A stretch of 64,000 nt of DNA from Hwangdonia lutea (lineage in GTDB: Bacteria; Bacteroidota; Bacteroidia; Flavobacteriales; Flavobacteriaceae): positions 434,001 to 498,000 of the forward strand of contig NZ_CP136521.1 in NCBI RefSeq assembly GCF_032814565.1, given 5' to 3'. The position numbers were made by a program, and so were the translations under genes. The notes below the pieces were generated by a model that was not told the DNA's origin, did not search any database, and was given only the letters and a program-made list of their open reading frames with translations. Positions 46,379-54,800 of the stretch are shown here, in pieces (positions within the stretch are counted from its first letter, which is position 1; the number at the start of each line of letters is the position of its first letter).

Positions 46379-48604
46379 TTATAAGCTATAGGTAAACCCT
46401 AAATTAATAGATCTGCCCATATTAAATATACCATCGGGTTTTAACCGTGATAAATGGTTTGTATACGTTTTGTCGGTTAAATTATTTCCCGAAAGTGTAA
46501 CGTTCAATTCATTGTTAAACACCGAAAAGTCTCCACCTAAACCAGCGCTTAAAAGACTGTAGCCGTTGGTGTTGGTTTCAAAAGTACTCACCTTATCTTG
46601 CTTGAATGTAGACTTTAACTTAACAAAAGCATAGCCTTTTTTAATCCAATTATCTTCAAATTCGATTCTTATAATATTACTTATCGACTTAGCTGGAATT
46701 AGCGGTAAATATGTATCATCCATTTGTTTTCCGGTAACGGTTTCAAAGCTCGACTCAAAATGCAACCAATCTAAAGGATGCGGATGCAAATGCAGTCCAA
46801 ACTCGCCACCATAAAGTATTGCGTCGTTTTGTAAATACACAAAAACAGGCGTATTATCGATAACATTGCCATCGGGCGAAAGGAAAATATAATTATGTAT
46901 CCGGTTATAAAAACCGTTTACGAAAATCTCCAAATGTTCGTTTTTCAATTCGAAAGCGATATCGGTTTGAAAGTTTTGCTCGCTTTTTAAATTGATGTTT
47001 CCTATTTCGTATCGGTTTGTGCCTTCGTGAGTACCATCGGACGTCAATTCAGATAAATTAGGCGCTCTAAATCCTGTTGCAAAATTTACACGTGCAGTCA
47101 TGTTTTCCGCAATATTTTTTTTGATTCCGAATGCGCCGTTAAAACTATTAAAGCTTTTGTTTATGCCTGAAACCACAGTAATGTTTCGGTTATCAAAACG
47201 CGCACCAAGCTGAATATCTAGGTTTTCAAAATGAATATGAGAGGTAGCCAAAACACCAAAATCGTTAGTTGTGGCGTCTGGAATCAGCTCTTCTTCGCCA
47301 TAATTTGAATTGATTTGGTTCATCCCTTGAGCCCCCACAATGGTTTCAAATTTACCCAGTTTTGGAAGGTGATATTTTACATCGTAATTAAATGTTTTTA
47401 GTTTCATCCGAAGTGCCGCTTCTAACATTTCATCTTCTTCACCTTCTTCATGTTGCTCGTGCTCTTCTTCGGTTTCATGATGGTGATGGTCTTCAAACTC
47501 TTTTCTATCATTATAAACATATCCTAAATTGAGGTCTAATTTCGAGTTGTTAAAAAACAAAACCGATTTATAACTAAACACATGGTTTGTAATATTTTGA
47601 TACGGCAACAAAGGCGTTTTGTTTGTTGATTGCTCCCCGATTTCTTCTGGAATCCCTAATTTAGAATTGTTAAGATTATACCGAAAAGCCGTTTTAATCG
47701 CTTGGTTTTGAAAGCCCAAACCTGCTTTAAAATCCTGCTCTCTGTAACGCGTATTGGTAACGCGATACGCTTTTGTTTTGTAATCGGAATGTTCGGTAAG
47801 ACTTCCTCTAAATAAAAATTTAAAATTATTGACCGAAGATTTATAGCCCGCATTGGTACTAAACCCTTTGGTATTGCTGTAATAGTTTGTTCCAAAATCG
47901 CCCGAATCGGTATTGTTATTAGCGAATCGTTCAGGATTCAGATAAAGTACTCCGCCCAGAGCATCGCTACCGTAAAGCAATGATGCTGGCCCTTTGATAA
48001 CCTCAACGCTTTCAACACCGGCATCGTTAACACCCAAACCGTGTTCGCTTCCAAACTGCTGATTTTCCAACCGAACGCCTTGCGTGTAAACCAAAACACG
48101 GTTAGAGCTCAAGCCTCTAATTACCGGTTTGCCTATGCCTATACCCGTTGTAACACTTTCAACACCAGCAATATTGGTAATGCCGTCGGCCAAAGTTACA
48201 GCACCACTAGCCTTTAATTCTGCAACGTTTTTGTGTTCAACTTTCATCACATTATCGCGCTGTAGTTTATGAAAAGGTGTGGAAATGATAATGTTTTCCA
48301 TTTCAATGGCTGAAGGTTTTAATTGAATGGTTAACGGGTTGTTTAACGGAATGGTAACATTTACCGATTGGGTTTGGAAACCCATCATTGAAAATAACAA
48401 GGTGTGCGTGCCTGTGGGCAAATCGTTTAAAGTAAATTCACCATTTTCGTTAGTGCTTGTGCCTTTCTCTAAATGAGGCATGTAAACGGTTACATAAACC
48501 AATTCTATATTTGTGTTAGCATCGGTTACGACGCCTTCTATTTTATTTTGTGAAAATATATTTGATACTGCTAATAGTAGCAGCATATTAAGAAACAACT
48601 TCAT
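46379..48604 (-). CDS. TonB-dependent receptor with histidine-rich loop, probable metal transporter
   Basis: The 741 residues have a signal peptide, a carboxypeptidase regulatory-like domain (about 20-98), a plug (about 105-225: G-I-G-K-P-V-I-R-G-L-S-S-N-R-V) and a beta barrel ending in F-T-Y-S-L. The loop at about 370-397 contains clusters of His and Glu (four consecutive His at 373-376). This is typical of zinc- or copper-type receptors such as ZnuD. The small His-containing gene upstream supports a metal role. The metal is not determined. Confidence 0.9.
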   Translation of the reverse strand: MKLFLNMLLLLAVSNIFSQNKIEGVVTDANTNIELVYVTVYMPHLEKGTSTNENGEFTLNDLPTGTHTLLFSMMGFQTQSVNVTIPLNNPLTIQLKPSAIEMENIIISTPFHKLQRDNVMKVEHKNVAELKASGAVTLADGITNIAGVESVTTGIGIGKPVIRGLSSNRVLVYTQGVRLENQQFGSEHGLGVNDAGVESVEVIKGPASLLYGSDALGGVLYLNPERFANNNTDSGDFGTNYYSNTKGFSTNAGYKSSVNNFKFLFRGSLTEHSDYKTKAYRVTNTRYREQDFKAGLGFQNQAIKTAFRYNLNNSKLGIPEEIGEQSTNKTPLLPYQNITNHVFSYKSVLFFNNSKLDLNLGYVYNDRKEFEDHHHHETEEEHEQHEEGEEDEMLEAALRMKLKTFNYDVKYHLPKLGKFETIVGAQGMNQINSNYGEEELIPDATTNDFGVLATSHIHFENLDIQLGARFDNRNITVVSGINKSFNSFNGAFGIKKNIAENMTARVNFATGFRAPNLSELTSDGTHEGTNRYEIGNINLKSEQNFQTDIAFELKNEHLEIFVNGFYNRIHNYIFLSPDGNVIDNTPVFVYLQNDAILYGGEFGLHLHPHPLDWLHFESSFETVTGKQMDDTYLPLIPAKSISNIIRIEFEDNWIKKGYAFVKLKSTFKQDKVSTFETNTNGYSLLSAGLGGDFSVFNNELNVTLSGNNLTDKTYTNHLSRLKPDGIFNMGRSINLGFTYSL

Positions 48605-48669
48605 ATATGTATTTTTAATTTAATAATTATTTTATGTTGAAAACCAATTTCAACAACTTTATAATGGCA

Positions 48670-49002
48670 TTAAATTAACGCAGGCGGACCGCGAAGAGAA
48701 GTTTGTAAGCGTTGGTATTTACTAAGAAAATGATATTGCGATGCAATGTGTTGGGTATCAATTTGCTCTAAAAACAAATCAACATAAAAAAAAGAATACG
48801 TGAAATTTTTATTGAGCTTAAACTTGTAAAAGTCGCAATCAACATCAATTTTATGTATATGGGTGGTGCTGTAACCTTCACAGACTTCGTGGGTGTGGTG
48901 CGTAAATATATGTGCAAATTTTACAGCCGATGGCACTAAAAACACCAGAGCAATGCATAGGGTAATAACCTTAAAAGCAATATGTTCTTTAATAAATTGC
49001 AC
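48670..49002 (-). CDS. small histidine-rich exported protein next to the TonB receptor
   Basis: The 110 residues have a hydrophobic N-terminus (about 10-30) and a His cluster (H-I-F-T-H-H-T-H-E, then H-I-H near 45). The end, S-L-R-G-P-P, is characteristic of small proteins paired with TonB receptors in flavobacteria, as I recall. The start codon is GTG (49002), overlapping the stop of the upstream gene as TAGTG. A role as periplasmic metal handler is inferred. Confidence 0.72.
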   Translation of the reverse strand: MQFIKEHIAFKVITLCIALVFLVPSAVKFAHIFTHHTHEVCEGYSTTHIHKIDVDCDFYKFKLNKNFTYSFFYVDLFLEQIDTQHIASQYHFLSKYQRLQTSLRGPPALI

Positions 49003-49496
49003 TAATCCAAAAAGCGTTTAAAACCAATTTTACGAAGCATCTTTTTTTCAAAATCCCAAAAAAACTTGTATTGCCCAAAGAGCCATCCTATTGCCACCAA
49101 TAGTATTTGGTAAAAAATAAATCCGATAACAATATACAATACCCAATATGCGAACGTTGGCAAATTCTCTTTACTAATACCCATGAGTTTAATAAGCGGC
49201 TTGCTAACAAACAACGAGGATGAACCCGTAGTTGCAAACACCAAAAAAATGCTTATCATTTCCCATTTAAAGGTGACGTCCCATTTTTTTTCCAATTTAT
49301 TAAAAATGAAAAGGGTTAACTTTAAAAGCGCAAAAAAGATAACTCCACTTAAAACTAAGGTTAACACAACATGGACATCTTTTAAGAGCACTTTAGATAA
49401 TTTAAAAGACGAATAACCTAAAGCTATAATACCCAATAAGGGAAAAACAAGTTGCCAATTTTTATGTATTTGCCAATGCTCTTTAAATTTCTTCAC
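49002..49496 (-). CDS. membrane protein, possibly DUF6787 type
   Basis: The 164 residues have four to five hydrophobic segments (about 15-33, 40-58, 77-95 and 118-145), and a C-terminal amphipathic part with Q-Y-K-F-F-W-D-F-E-K-K-M-L-R. I recall that motif from a flavobacterial family catalogued as DUF6787. The function is unknown. The stop overlaps the GTG start of the next gene by one base. Confidence 0.68.
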   Translation of the reverse strand: MKKFKEHWQIHKNWQLVFPLLGIIALGYSSFKLSKVLLKDVHVVLTLVLSGVIFFALLKLTLFIFNKLEKKWDVTFKWEMISIFLVFATTGSSSLFVSKPLIKLMGISKENLPTFAYWVLYIVIGFIFYQILLVAIGWLFGQYKFFWDFEKKMLRKIGFKRFLD

Positions 49497-49513
49497 TATA
49501 AAAATTTTGAGAG

Positions 49514-49521
49514 CAAAAATA
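49514..49521 (-). promoter_or_regulatory. possible -7 box for the 49496 gene
   Basis: On the minus strand this reads TATTTTTG, 17 bases before the ATG at 49496. No well-spaced TTG is found. Confidence 0.3.
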
Positions 49522-49532
49522 GTTAAAGTGTT

Positions 49533-49970
49533 TTAAATTCGAGGTGTAAAACCAGCTAATTGTTGCTTATAAGTTAATTGAAAGTAGATAAAGTAATTAT
49601 ATAGTTTATAATTTACATCGTAGCCGTAATCAATTCCTGGTTGATAATCTATTTGCAATTCGTAAAGATCCGGATTATAGCGCAGGGGTTGCATAACTCT
49701 ACTATTCCATTCTGTAACGTAGAGATAGTTTCTGTTTTCCAAAAATTGTTGCGAATAGTAACCCTCTGGTTTTGCTCTGCTTGCCAACCAAAAATTAAAC
49801 CCCGGTTCGATAATTATAATTTCGTATTCCAACTCGTTGTTGGCAATTTTTACCGTATCGTTTTGGGTTGCTTTGTTTGCTAATTCGTTATTTGAAGAAG
49901 GTATTCTTTTTGACGTATTGCATCCAATAAGAAAACCGAGTACTAGTATTAGATAGAGAAACGTTTTCAT
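49533..49970 (-). CDS. lipoprotein, DUF6146-like
   Basis: The 145 residues have a lipobox (F-L-I-G-C, Cys17) and a beta-rich mature part with E-I-I-I-I-E-P-G-F, L-A-S-R-A-K-P-E-G-Y-Y-S and N-Y-L-Y-V-T-E-W-N-S-R. This fits the flavobacterial DUF6146 lipoprotein family as I recall it. It lies 36 bases upstream of the 49496 gene on the same strand. The function is unknown. Confidence 0.72.
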   Translation of the reverse strand: MKTFLYLILVLGFLIGCNTSKRIPSSNNELANKATQNDTVKIANNELEYEIIIIEPGFNFWLASRAKPEGYYSQQFLENRNYLYVTEWNSRVMQPLRYNPDLYELQIDYQPGIDYGYDVNYKLYNYFIYFQLTYKQQLAGFTPRI

Positions 49971-50095
49971 AACTTATTTGTTTTTAATTTAAAGATACAA
50001 AAATCATTCCTTAATCGATTGATTTTTAATTGATTTTAAAAAAAAATGCCAAACATAATGATTGACATTTTTGAACTTTTTAAAGAGAATGTCTT

Positions 50096-50734
50096 TTATT
50101 TTCCTCCAAAAAGGCCACCTAATAACCCACCGAGTCCGCCTTTTTTCTTGGCACTTCCCAATACCATTCCAGCAACGTCGTCCACAACGCTACCATCGCC
50201 ATCAGCATCCAATATTTTTTCTAAAAAACTTTGTTCTTCTTTGGCAGCACTACCACCAAGCAATCCCCCAAGCAAACCGCTTAAATCGTTCGGTGTACTT
50301 ACATTGTTTTGTCTGGTTTGTTTTCCTATAACACCCATTAAAATTGGTGCTGCCACCTTAAGAATATTCGCGACAGAACCTGCATCCAAACCAGATTTTT
50401 CACCAATAATTTTTTCAACCCCTTGCTTTTTGTTCCCTAAAACATGGTTTAAAATTTTATCACCATCGGTTTTTACCTCATCATTAACACCGCCACTAAA
50501 TAAGCCTCCAAGGTTATCTAAAATGCTACCATCGTGTTTATACATTAATGCGCCCATTAAGCCTTGAGCGCCTTCTGGGGTGGATGTGTTTCTTTCCATA
50601 GCTTTCATTAATACCGGTAAAGCCATGGTTAAAACACTGCTCGTTCTGGTTTCATCGGTTCCTGTGGAGCCTGAAACACCGCTAACAATGGTTTTTCCCA
50701 GGTCGCTGTTTAATAAGTCTAAAATTCCTGACAT
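50096..50734 (-). CDS. DUF937 protein
   Basis: The 212 residues have the DUF937 pattern: M-S-G-I-L-D-L-L near the N-terminus, small-residue-rich helices, L-G-N-K-K-Q-G-V-E, and glycine-rich segments including G-G-L-G-G-L-L-G-G-L-F-G-G at the C-terminus. The function is unknown; the family may be related to YidB. It follows serC-serA on the same strand at 126 bases. Confidence 0.85.
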   Translation of the reverse strand: MSGILDLLNSDLGKTIVSGVSGSTGTDETRTSSVLTMALPVLMKAMERNTSTPEGAQGLMGALMYKHDGSILDNLGGLFSGGVNDEVKTDGDKILNHVLGNKKQGVEKIIGEKSGLDAGSVANILKVAAPILMGVIGKQTRQNNVSTPNDLSGLLGGLLGGSAAKEEQSFLEKILDADGDGSVVDDVAGMVLGSAKKKGGLGGLLGGLFGGK

Positions 50735-50860
50735 GATTGTATTTTGTTTTTTTAAGATTAATAAATTGGATGTTGAAGGTACAAAAAAAGTCCCAACATA
50801 TAGTTAAGACTCATTTATACCGTTTAGGTCACATTTTATTTTTAATTGAAAAGAATGTCT

Positions 50861-51811
50861 CTATCCAAGAATGCTTATAATTTGTGATGCTAATTCTGTA
50901 CCAATTCTATCTTGCGCTTCGTTAGTCGCTGCACCGGTATGCGGAGTTAATGATAACGAAGGATTCATTAATAGCTGAATTTCTGGCTTAGGTTCTTTTT
51001 CAAAAACATCTAAGGCTGCTCGGGCCACTTTACCGCTTTCAATAGCTTTAATAAGGGCAACCTCGTTTACCACGCCGCCTCGCGCTGCATTCGCAATAAT
51101 TACACCGTCTTTCATCATGTTAAATTCGGCTTCATCTATAACGTAGCTTTGTTGTGATGGAACGTGTAACGTGATGAAGTCTGATTGTTTTAAAACCTCT
51201 TCTTTTGAAATGGTTTCAATTTCAAAATTAAGAGTTTGTCCGTCAAAAAAGTCTAATTTCAAATTGGCTTTCTCGATAAACGGATCGAAAGCAACTACTT
51301 TCATACCCGCACCAATAGCTACTTTTGCGGTAGCTTGACCAATGCGACCAAACCCTAAAACACCTAAGGTTTTTCCTTTTAGTTCCGTGCCTTTAGCATA
51401 AGCCTTTTTTAAGCCTTTAAAGTTGCTATCGCCTTCTAAAGGCATATCTCTGTTGGAGTTGTGTAAGTAACGTGCCAATCCGTAAAGGTGGCCAAATACC
51501 AATTCTGCAACAGAATGCGAAGAGGCAGCTGGTGTGTTTATTACCGAAAGCCCCTTCTCGCGAGCATATTCAACATCAATGTTATCCATACCAACACCAC
51601 CGCGACCAATAATTTTTAAGCTAGGACAAGCATCAATTAAATCTTTGCGTACCTGTGTGGCACTGCGCACCAACAAAACATCGATTTTATTTTCGTTTAT
51701 GTAGTTTATAAGCTGCTCTTGTGCAACCGTTGTGGTGATAACTTCATAGCCACCTTTTTCTAGTGCATCAATTCCGCTTTGTGAAACACCATCGTTTGCT
51801 AATACTTTCAT
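50861..51811 (-). CDS. serA: D-3-phosphoglycerate dehydrogenase, short form
   Basis: It opens serine synthesis from 3-phosphoglycerate. From the ATG at 51811 it is about 316 residues and lacks the C-terminal ACT domain. It has I-G-R-G-G-V-G-M-D-N-I-D, the nucleotide-binding G-F-G-R-I-G-Q-A-T-A and the active-site H-x-G-A-A-T. serC lies just upstream. A start ten codons earlier is open but would add a non-conserved leader. Confidence 0.92.
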   Translation of the reverse strand: MKVLANDGVSQSGIDALEKGGYEVITTTVAQEQLINYINENKIDVLLVRSATQVRKDLIDACPSLKIIGRGGVGMDNIDVEYAREKGLSVINTPAASSHSVAELVFGHLYGLARYLHNSNRDMPLEGDSNFKGLKKAYAKGTELKGKTLGVLGFGRIGQATAKVAIGAGMKVVAFDPFIEKANLKLDFFDGQTLNFEIETISKEEVLKQSDFITLHVPSQQSYVIDEAEFNMMKDGVIIANAARGGVVNEVALIKAIESGKVARAALDVFEKEPKPEIQLLMNPSLSLTPHTGAATNEAQDRIGTELASQIISILG

Positions 51812-51829
51812 TTGAAACTTATTTTTATT

Positions 51830-51910
51830 TATTCCCACAAAGGTGGGAGTCTTAATAATTTTATTTTAGCTAGCTTAATGAGATTCCCTACTTCGAGGGA
51901 ATTGCAAATG
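51830..51910. repeat. short palindromes in the serA/serC spacer
   Basis: TCCCACAAAGGTGGGA and TTCCCTACTTCGAGGGAA are two small inverted repeats in the spacer. They may be a degraded copy of the GATTCC-type intergenic repeat common in the group. Confidence 0.45.
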
Positions 51911-51918
51911 CTAATCTA

Positions 51919-52983
51919 CTAAGCCTTACTTTCTAATTCGCTCATTATTTCAACTAAAGCTTTAACACTGTCCAATGGCAATGCATTGTACATTGAAGCT
52001 CTGTAACCGCCAACACTTCTGTGACCGTTTATACCGTTAATTCCGCCTTCTTTCAACATGGTTTCGAAGGTTTCTTTTAGGTTTTCGTTTTCTAAAGTGA
52101 ATGTGGCATTCATGGTTGATCGGTCTTCTTTGGTTGCGAAACCTTTAAACAAGGGGTTCAAATCAATTTCAGAATACATTAAGCTTGCTTTCTTTTCGTT
52201 CTCTTTTTCGATAGCAGCAACTCCTCCAAGATTTTTTAGCCACTCTAAAGTTAACATGGATGTGTACACAGCAAAAACTGGCGGTGTATTAAACATGCTG
52301 CCTTTGCTTATGTGCATTTTATAATCCATCATTGATGGGATTTTACGCGAAACTTTACCCAAAACATCTTCTTTAATAACCACTAAGGTTGTACCCGCTG
52401 CTCCTAAATTTTTTTGTGCACCGGCGTAAATTAAATCGAATTGACTGTAATCTATGGCACGTGAAAATATATCGCTGCTCATATCGCAAACCATAGGAAT
52501 ATCGCATTTTGGAAACGATTTCATTTGCGTACCAAAAATGGTATTGTTTGTTGTAAAATGAAAATAATCGTAATCTGAAGGAATATCATATCCTTTAGGA
52601 ATATAGTTATAATTGGCATTTGCAGAAGAAGCTACTTCGTAAATATCGTCATAGATCTTCGCTTCTTTAATGGCCTTTGCTGCCCAAGTTCCCGAATTTA
52701 AATAACCCGCTCTTTTTTCTAAAAGATTTAAAGCCACCATTAAAAACTGTGTGCTGGCACCACCTTGTAAAAATAAGGCCTTATAGCCTTTGCCTTCTAA
52801 ACCTAGTAACTCTAAAGCCAATGCTCTGGCTTTTTCCATAATTTCAACAAAGTCTTTACTTCGGTGCGAAATCTCAATTACAGATAAACCACTGTTGTTA
52901 TAATCCATTACCGCTTCTGAAGCTTTTAATAAAACCTCTTGAGGTAAAATAGATGGTCCTGCGTTAAAGTTGTGTTTTTTCAT
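51919..52983 (-). CDS. serC: phosphoserine aminotransferase
   Basis: The second enzyme of serine synthesis and a PLP transaminase, 354 residues. The N-terminus H-N-F-N-A-G-P-S-I-L-P is diagnostic. The PLP lysine lies in A-G-A-Q-K-N-L-G-A-A-G, and the C-terminus shows G-H-R-S-V-G-G-Y-R-A-S-M-Y-N. It pairs with serA on the same strand. Confidence 0.94.
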   Translation of the reverse strand: MKKHNFNAGPSILPQEVLLKASEAVMDYNNSGLSVIEISHRSKDFVEIMEKARALALELLGLEGKGYKALFLQGGASTQFLMVALNLLEKRAGYLNSGTWAAKAIKEAKIYDDIYEVASSANANYNYIPKGYDIPSDYDYFHFTTNNTIFGTQMKSFPKCDIPMVCDMSSDIFSRAIDYSQFDLIYAGAQKNLGAAGTTLVVIKEDVLGKVSRKIPSMMDYKMHISKGSMFNTPPVFAVYTSMLTLEWLKNLGGVAAIEKENEKKASLMYSEIDLNPLFKGFATKEDRSTMNATFTLENENLKETFETMLKEGGINGINGHRSVGGYRASMYNALPLDSVKALVEIMSELESKA

Positions 52984-53094
52984 TAAATATCATTTTTTGT
53001 TTTCACGAAAGCGAAAAACTATACATTGAATTATTATGGTGCAAAGGTGGTAATTTCTATGTAAAATTATGTTATTAAAATAATAATTTTTGCC

Positions 53095-54153
53095 CTATAT
53101 TTCTGTTAAAAATGCAATAGTATCCACGTCATCTGCATAATCCCAAAGTTGTGGTTTTTGGGTGTTACCAAAAGCGATTTCATTGCTTAAAAACCCGTTT
53201 GAAACGACACATTGAATTTGCCGTGCGTCGGCTTTTAATTTTTGTTTTAGTTGCTCTGCATCGTCATAATATTCGTAAAACAAGGTTGCAATGGGCGATG
53301 CATAACTCGCATCTTCTTTAATCATAAAAAAGCCATTTTCAAGCATATCGAACTCACTCATTAAATACACGGCTTTATTATAATCGTAATTATTAGCGTA
53401 TTTGGCTTTTTCAACAATGGGGTGCCAATGATAAATCGCTTCAAATAAGGCATCAAATTTATAGTTTTTTGGCACAAATAACTTGGACACATTCCTGCAG
53501 CCCAAACCAAAATATCTAAAAATGTCTTCTGATAAGTTTTGCAAATCTTCAGGTGATTCGTTGCCATTTAAAACCGCAACCGAATTTCTGTTATTCCGAA
53601 TAATTGATGGTTTGCCTTTAAAATAATACTCAAAATAACGTGCTGTATTATTGCTTCCGGTGGCAATTACAGCATCAAAATCTGTTAGTTTTTCTTCGGT
53701 AAATTCTATTTTACCTTTAAAATCCTTTTCAACATATTCCAAATATTTGGCTAAAAAAGGAAGTAAATGTTTGTCGTTTGAAGATTGCTTAACCAAAACC
53801 CGATGCCCCGATATGAGTACCGATAAAAAATCGTGAAACCCTACTAACGGAATGTTTCCAGCCATAACAACGGCAATTTTTTTCGGGTTAACGGTATCTA
53901 AATTATAGGGTTGTAACCAAGTTGTTAAGTTTTCGAGGGTTAAGGAATCCGACCACCCTTTAAGCGCAAATTTTATGTTTTCTTCTGTAAACCAGCCGTT
54001 GTGCTCTTCGGCCAACTTCAACTGATGTTTAAAACCATCAAAAAATAAAACGTTGTGTTCCACATTATCCTTTTTTTGGATAGCTTCATTAGAAAATTGA
54101 CTTATAAAATCTCCTAATTTTACAAAAGCGTTAATTCTTTGTTGTATATTCAT
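53095..54153 (-). CDS. LuxC-like acyl-CoA reductase
   Basis: From the ATG at 54153 the protein is 352 residues. It resembles acyl-CoA reductases of the LuxC type: [14 protein letters not shown], a nucleotide-binding part with A-T-G-S-N-N-T-A, and the catalytic Cys in G-L-G-C-R-N-V-S-K. It reduces fatty acyl-CoA or acyl-protein to aldehyde using NADPH. Flavobacteria commonly have this gene beside a ferredoxin, as here. No other bioluminescence gene is nearby. Confidence 0.86.
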   Translation of the reverse strand: MNIQQRINAFVKLGDFISQFSNEAIQKKDNVEHNVLFFDGFKHQLKLAEEHNGWFTEENIKFALKGWSDSLTLENLTTWLQPYNLDTVNPKKIAVVMAGNIPLVGFHDFLSVLISGHRVLVKQSSNDKHLLPFLAKYLEYVEKDFKGKIEFTEEKLTDFDAVIATGSNNTARYFEYYFKGKPSIIRNNRNSVAVLNGNESPEDLQNLSEDIFRYFGLGCRNVSKLFVPKNYKFDALFEAIYHWHPIVEKAKYANNYDYNKAVYLMSEFDMLENGFFMIKEDASYASPIATLFYEYYDDAEQLKQKLKADARQIQCVVSNGFLSNEIAFGNTQKPQLWDYADDVDTIAFLTEI

Positions 54154-54160
54154 CCTATAT

Positions 54161-54191
54161 TTGGTTATGAATGGTTTTGGCTTTATTTTTG
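54161..54191 (+). promoter_or_regulatory. Bacteroidota-type promoter for the ferredoxin gene
   Basis: TTG at 54161-54163 is followed by a 20-base spacer and TATTTTTG at 54184-54191. The match and spacing agree with the Bacteroidota consensus TTG-N17-23-TAnnTTTG. The ATG lies at 54230. Confidence 0.65.
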
Positions 54192-54229
54192 CAACTGCAA
54201 ATTTAAGCAAACTCAAGAGAAAAAACGCT

Positions 54230-54583
54230 ATGGCAATTATAATAACAGACGAATGTATAAATTGTGGTGCATGCGAACCGGAATGCCCAAATACAGCAAT
54301 ATATGAAGGTGCAGACGATTGGCGCTATAAAGACGGTACGAGTTTAGAAGGTACCGTTGTGCTGACTAACGGAACAGAGGTTGACGCTGAGGAAGCTCAG
54401 GAACCGATTAGTGACGAGATTTACTATATCGTCCCAGATAAATGTACCGAGTGTAAAGGGTTCCACGACGAGCCACAATGTGCTGCGGTTTGCCCCGTGG
54501 ATTGTTGTGTACCCGATGAAGATATAGTGGAAACCGAAGAAGAATTATTGGCCAAACAACGCTTTATGCACCCTGATGCTTAA
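54230..54583 (+). CDS. 4Fe-4S dicluster ferredoxin
   Basis: The 117 residues have a first cluster motif [12 protein letters not shown] and a second C-T-E-C-x8-C-A-A-V-C-P-V-D-C. It should carry electrons for an oxidoreductase. The open frame extends upstream to 54161, but that would run through the promoter; the ATG at 54230 matches the usual M-A-I-I-I-T-D-E-C start. It is divergent from the acyl-CoA reductase. Confidence 0.94.
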   Translation: MAIIITDECINCGACEPECPNTAIYEGADDWRYKDGTSLEGTVVLTNGTEVDAEEAQEPISDEIYYIVPDKCTECKGFHDEPQCAAVCPVDCCVPDEDIVETEEELLAKQRFMHPDA

Positions 54584-54610
54584 TTGAAAACCGACATTAA
54601 AAGATTTATT

Positions 54611-54643
54611 AAATCCTGAGCTTTTGGCTTGGGATTTTTTTTT
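54611..54643 (+). terminator. hairpin terminator after the ferredoxin gene
   Basis: AAATCCTGAGC pairs with GCTTGGGATTT (G-U pairs allowed) over a five-base loop, and a T run follows. Confidence 0.7.
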
Positions 54644-54741
54644 GAAAAATAATAAGTGCCAACAAAAAGCGTTGGTGTATTGTCACATTTTAGATTTTAA
54701 ACCGTCTTTATTTCAGCGTTACCCAGTAAAATGGCGGCATG

Positions 54742-54768
54742 TTGTTACAAAGAAAAATATTAACTTTG
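54742..54768 (+). promoter_or_regulatory. Bacteroidota-type promoter for the TPR/HTH regulator
   Basis: TTG at 54742-54744 is separated by 16 bases from TAACTTTG at 54761-54768. The ATG is at 54801. Confidence 0.55.
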
Positions 54769-54800
54769 AATCTCCGTTTCCCTCATACCCAAAACAGATT

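Noticed and set aside
54624-54800. Longer start for the TPR/HTH regulator
   Set aside because: The added 59 codons run over the ferredoxin terminator and a good promoter, and a signal peptide begins at 54801.
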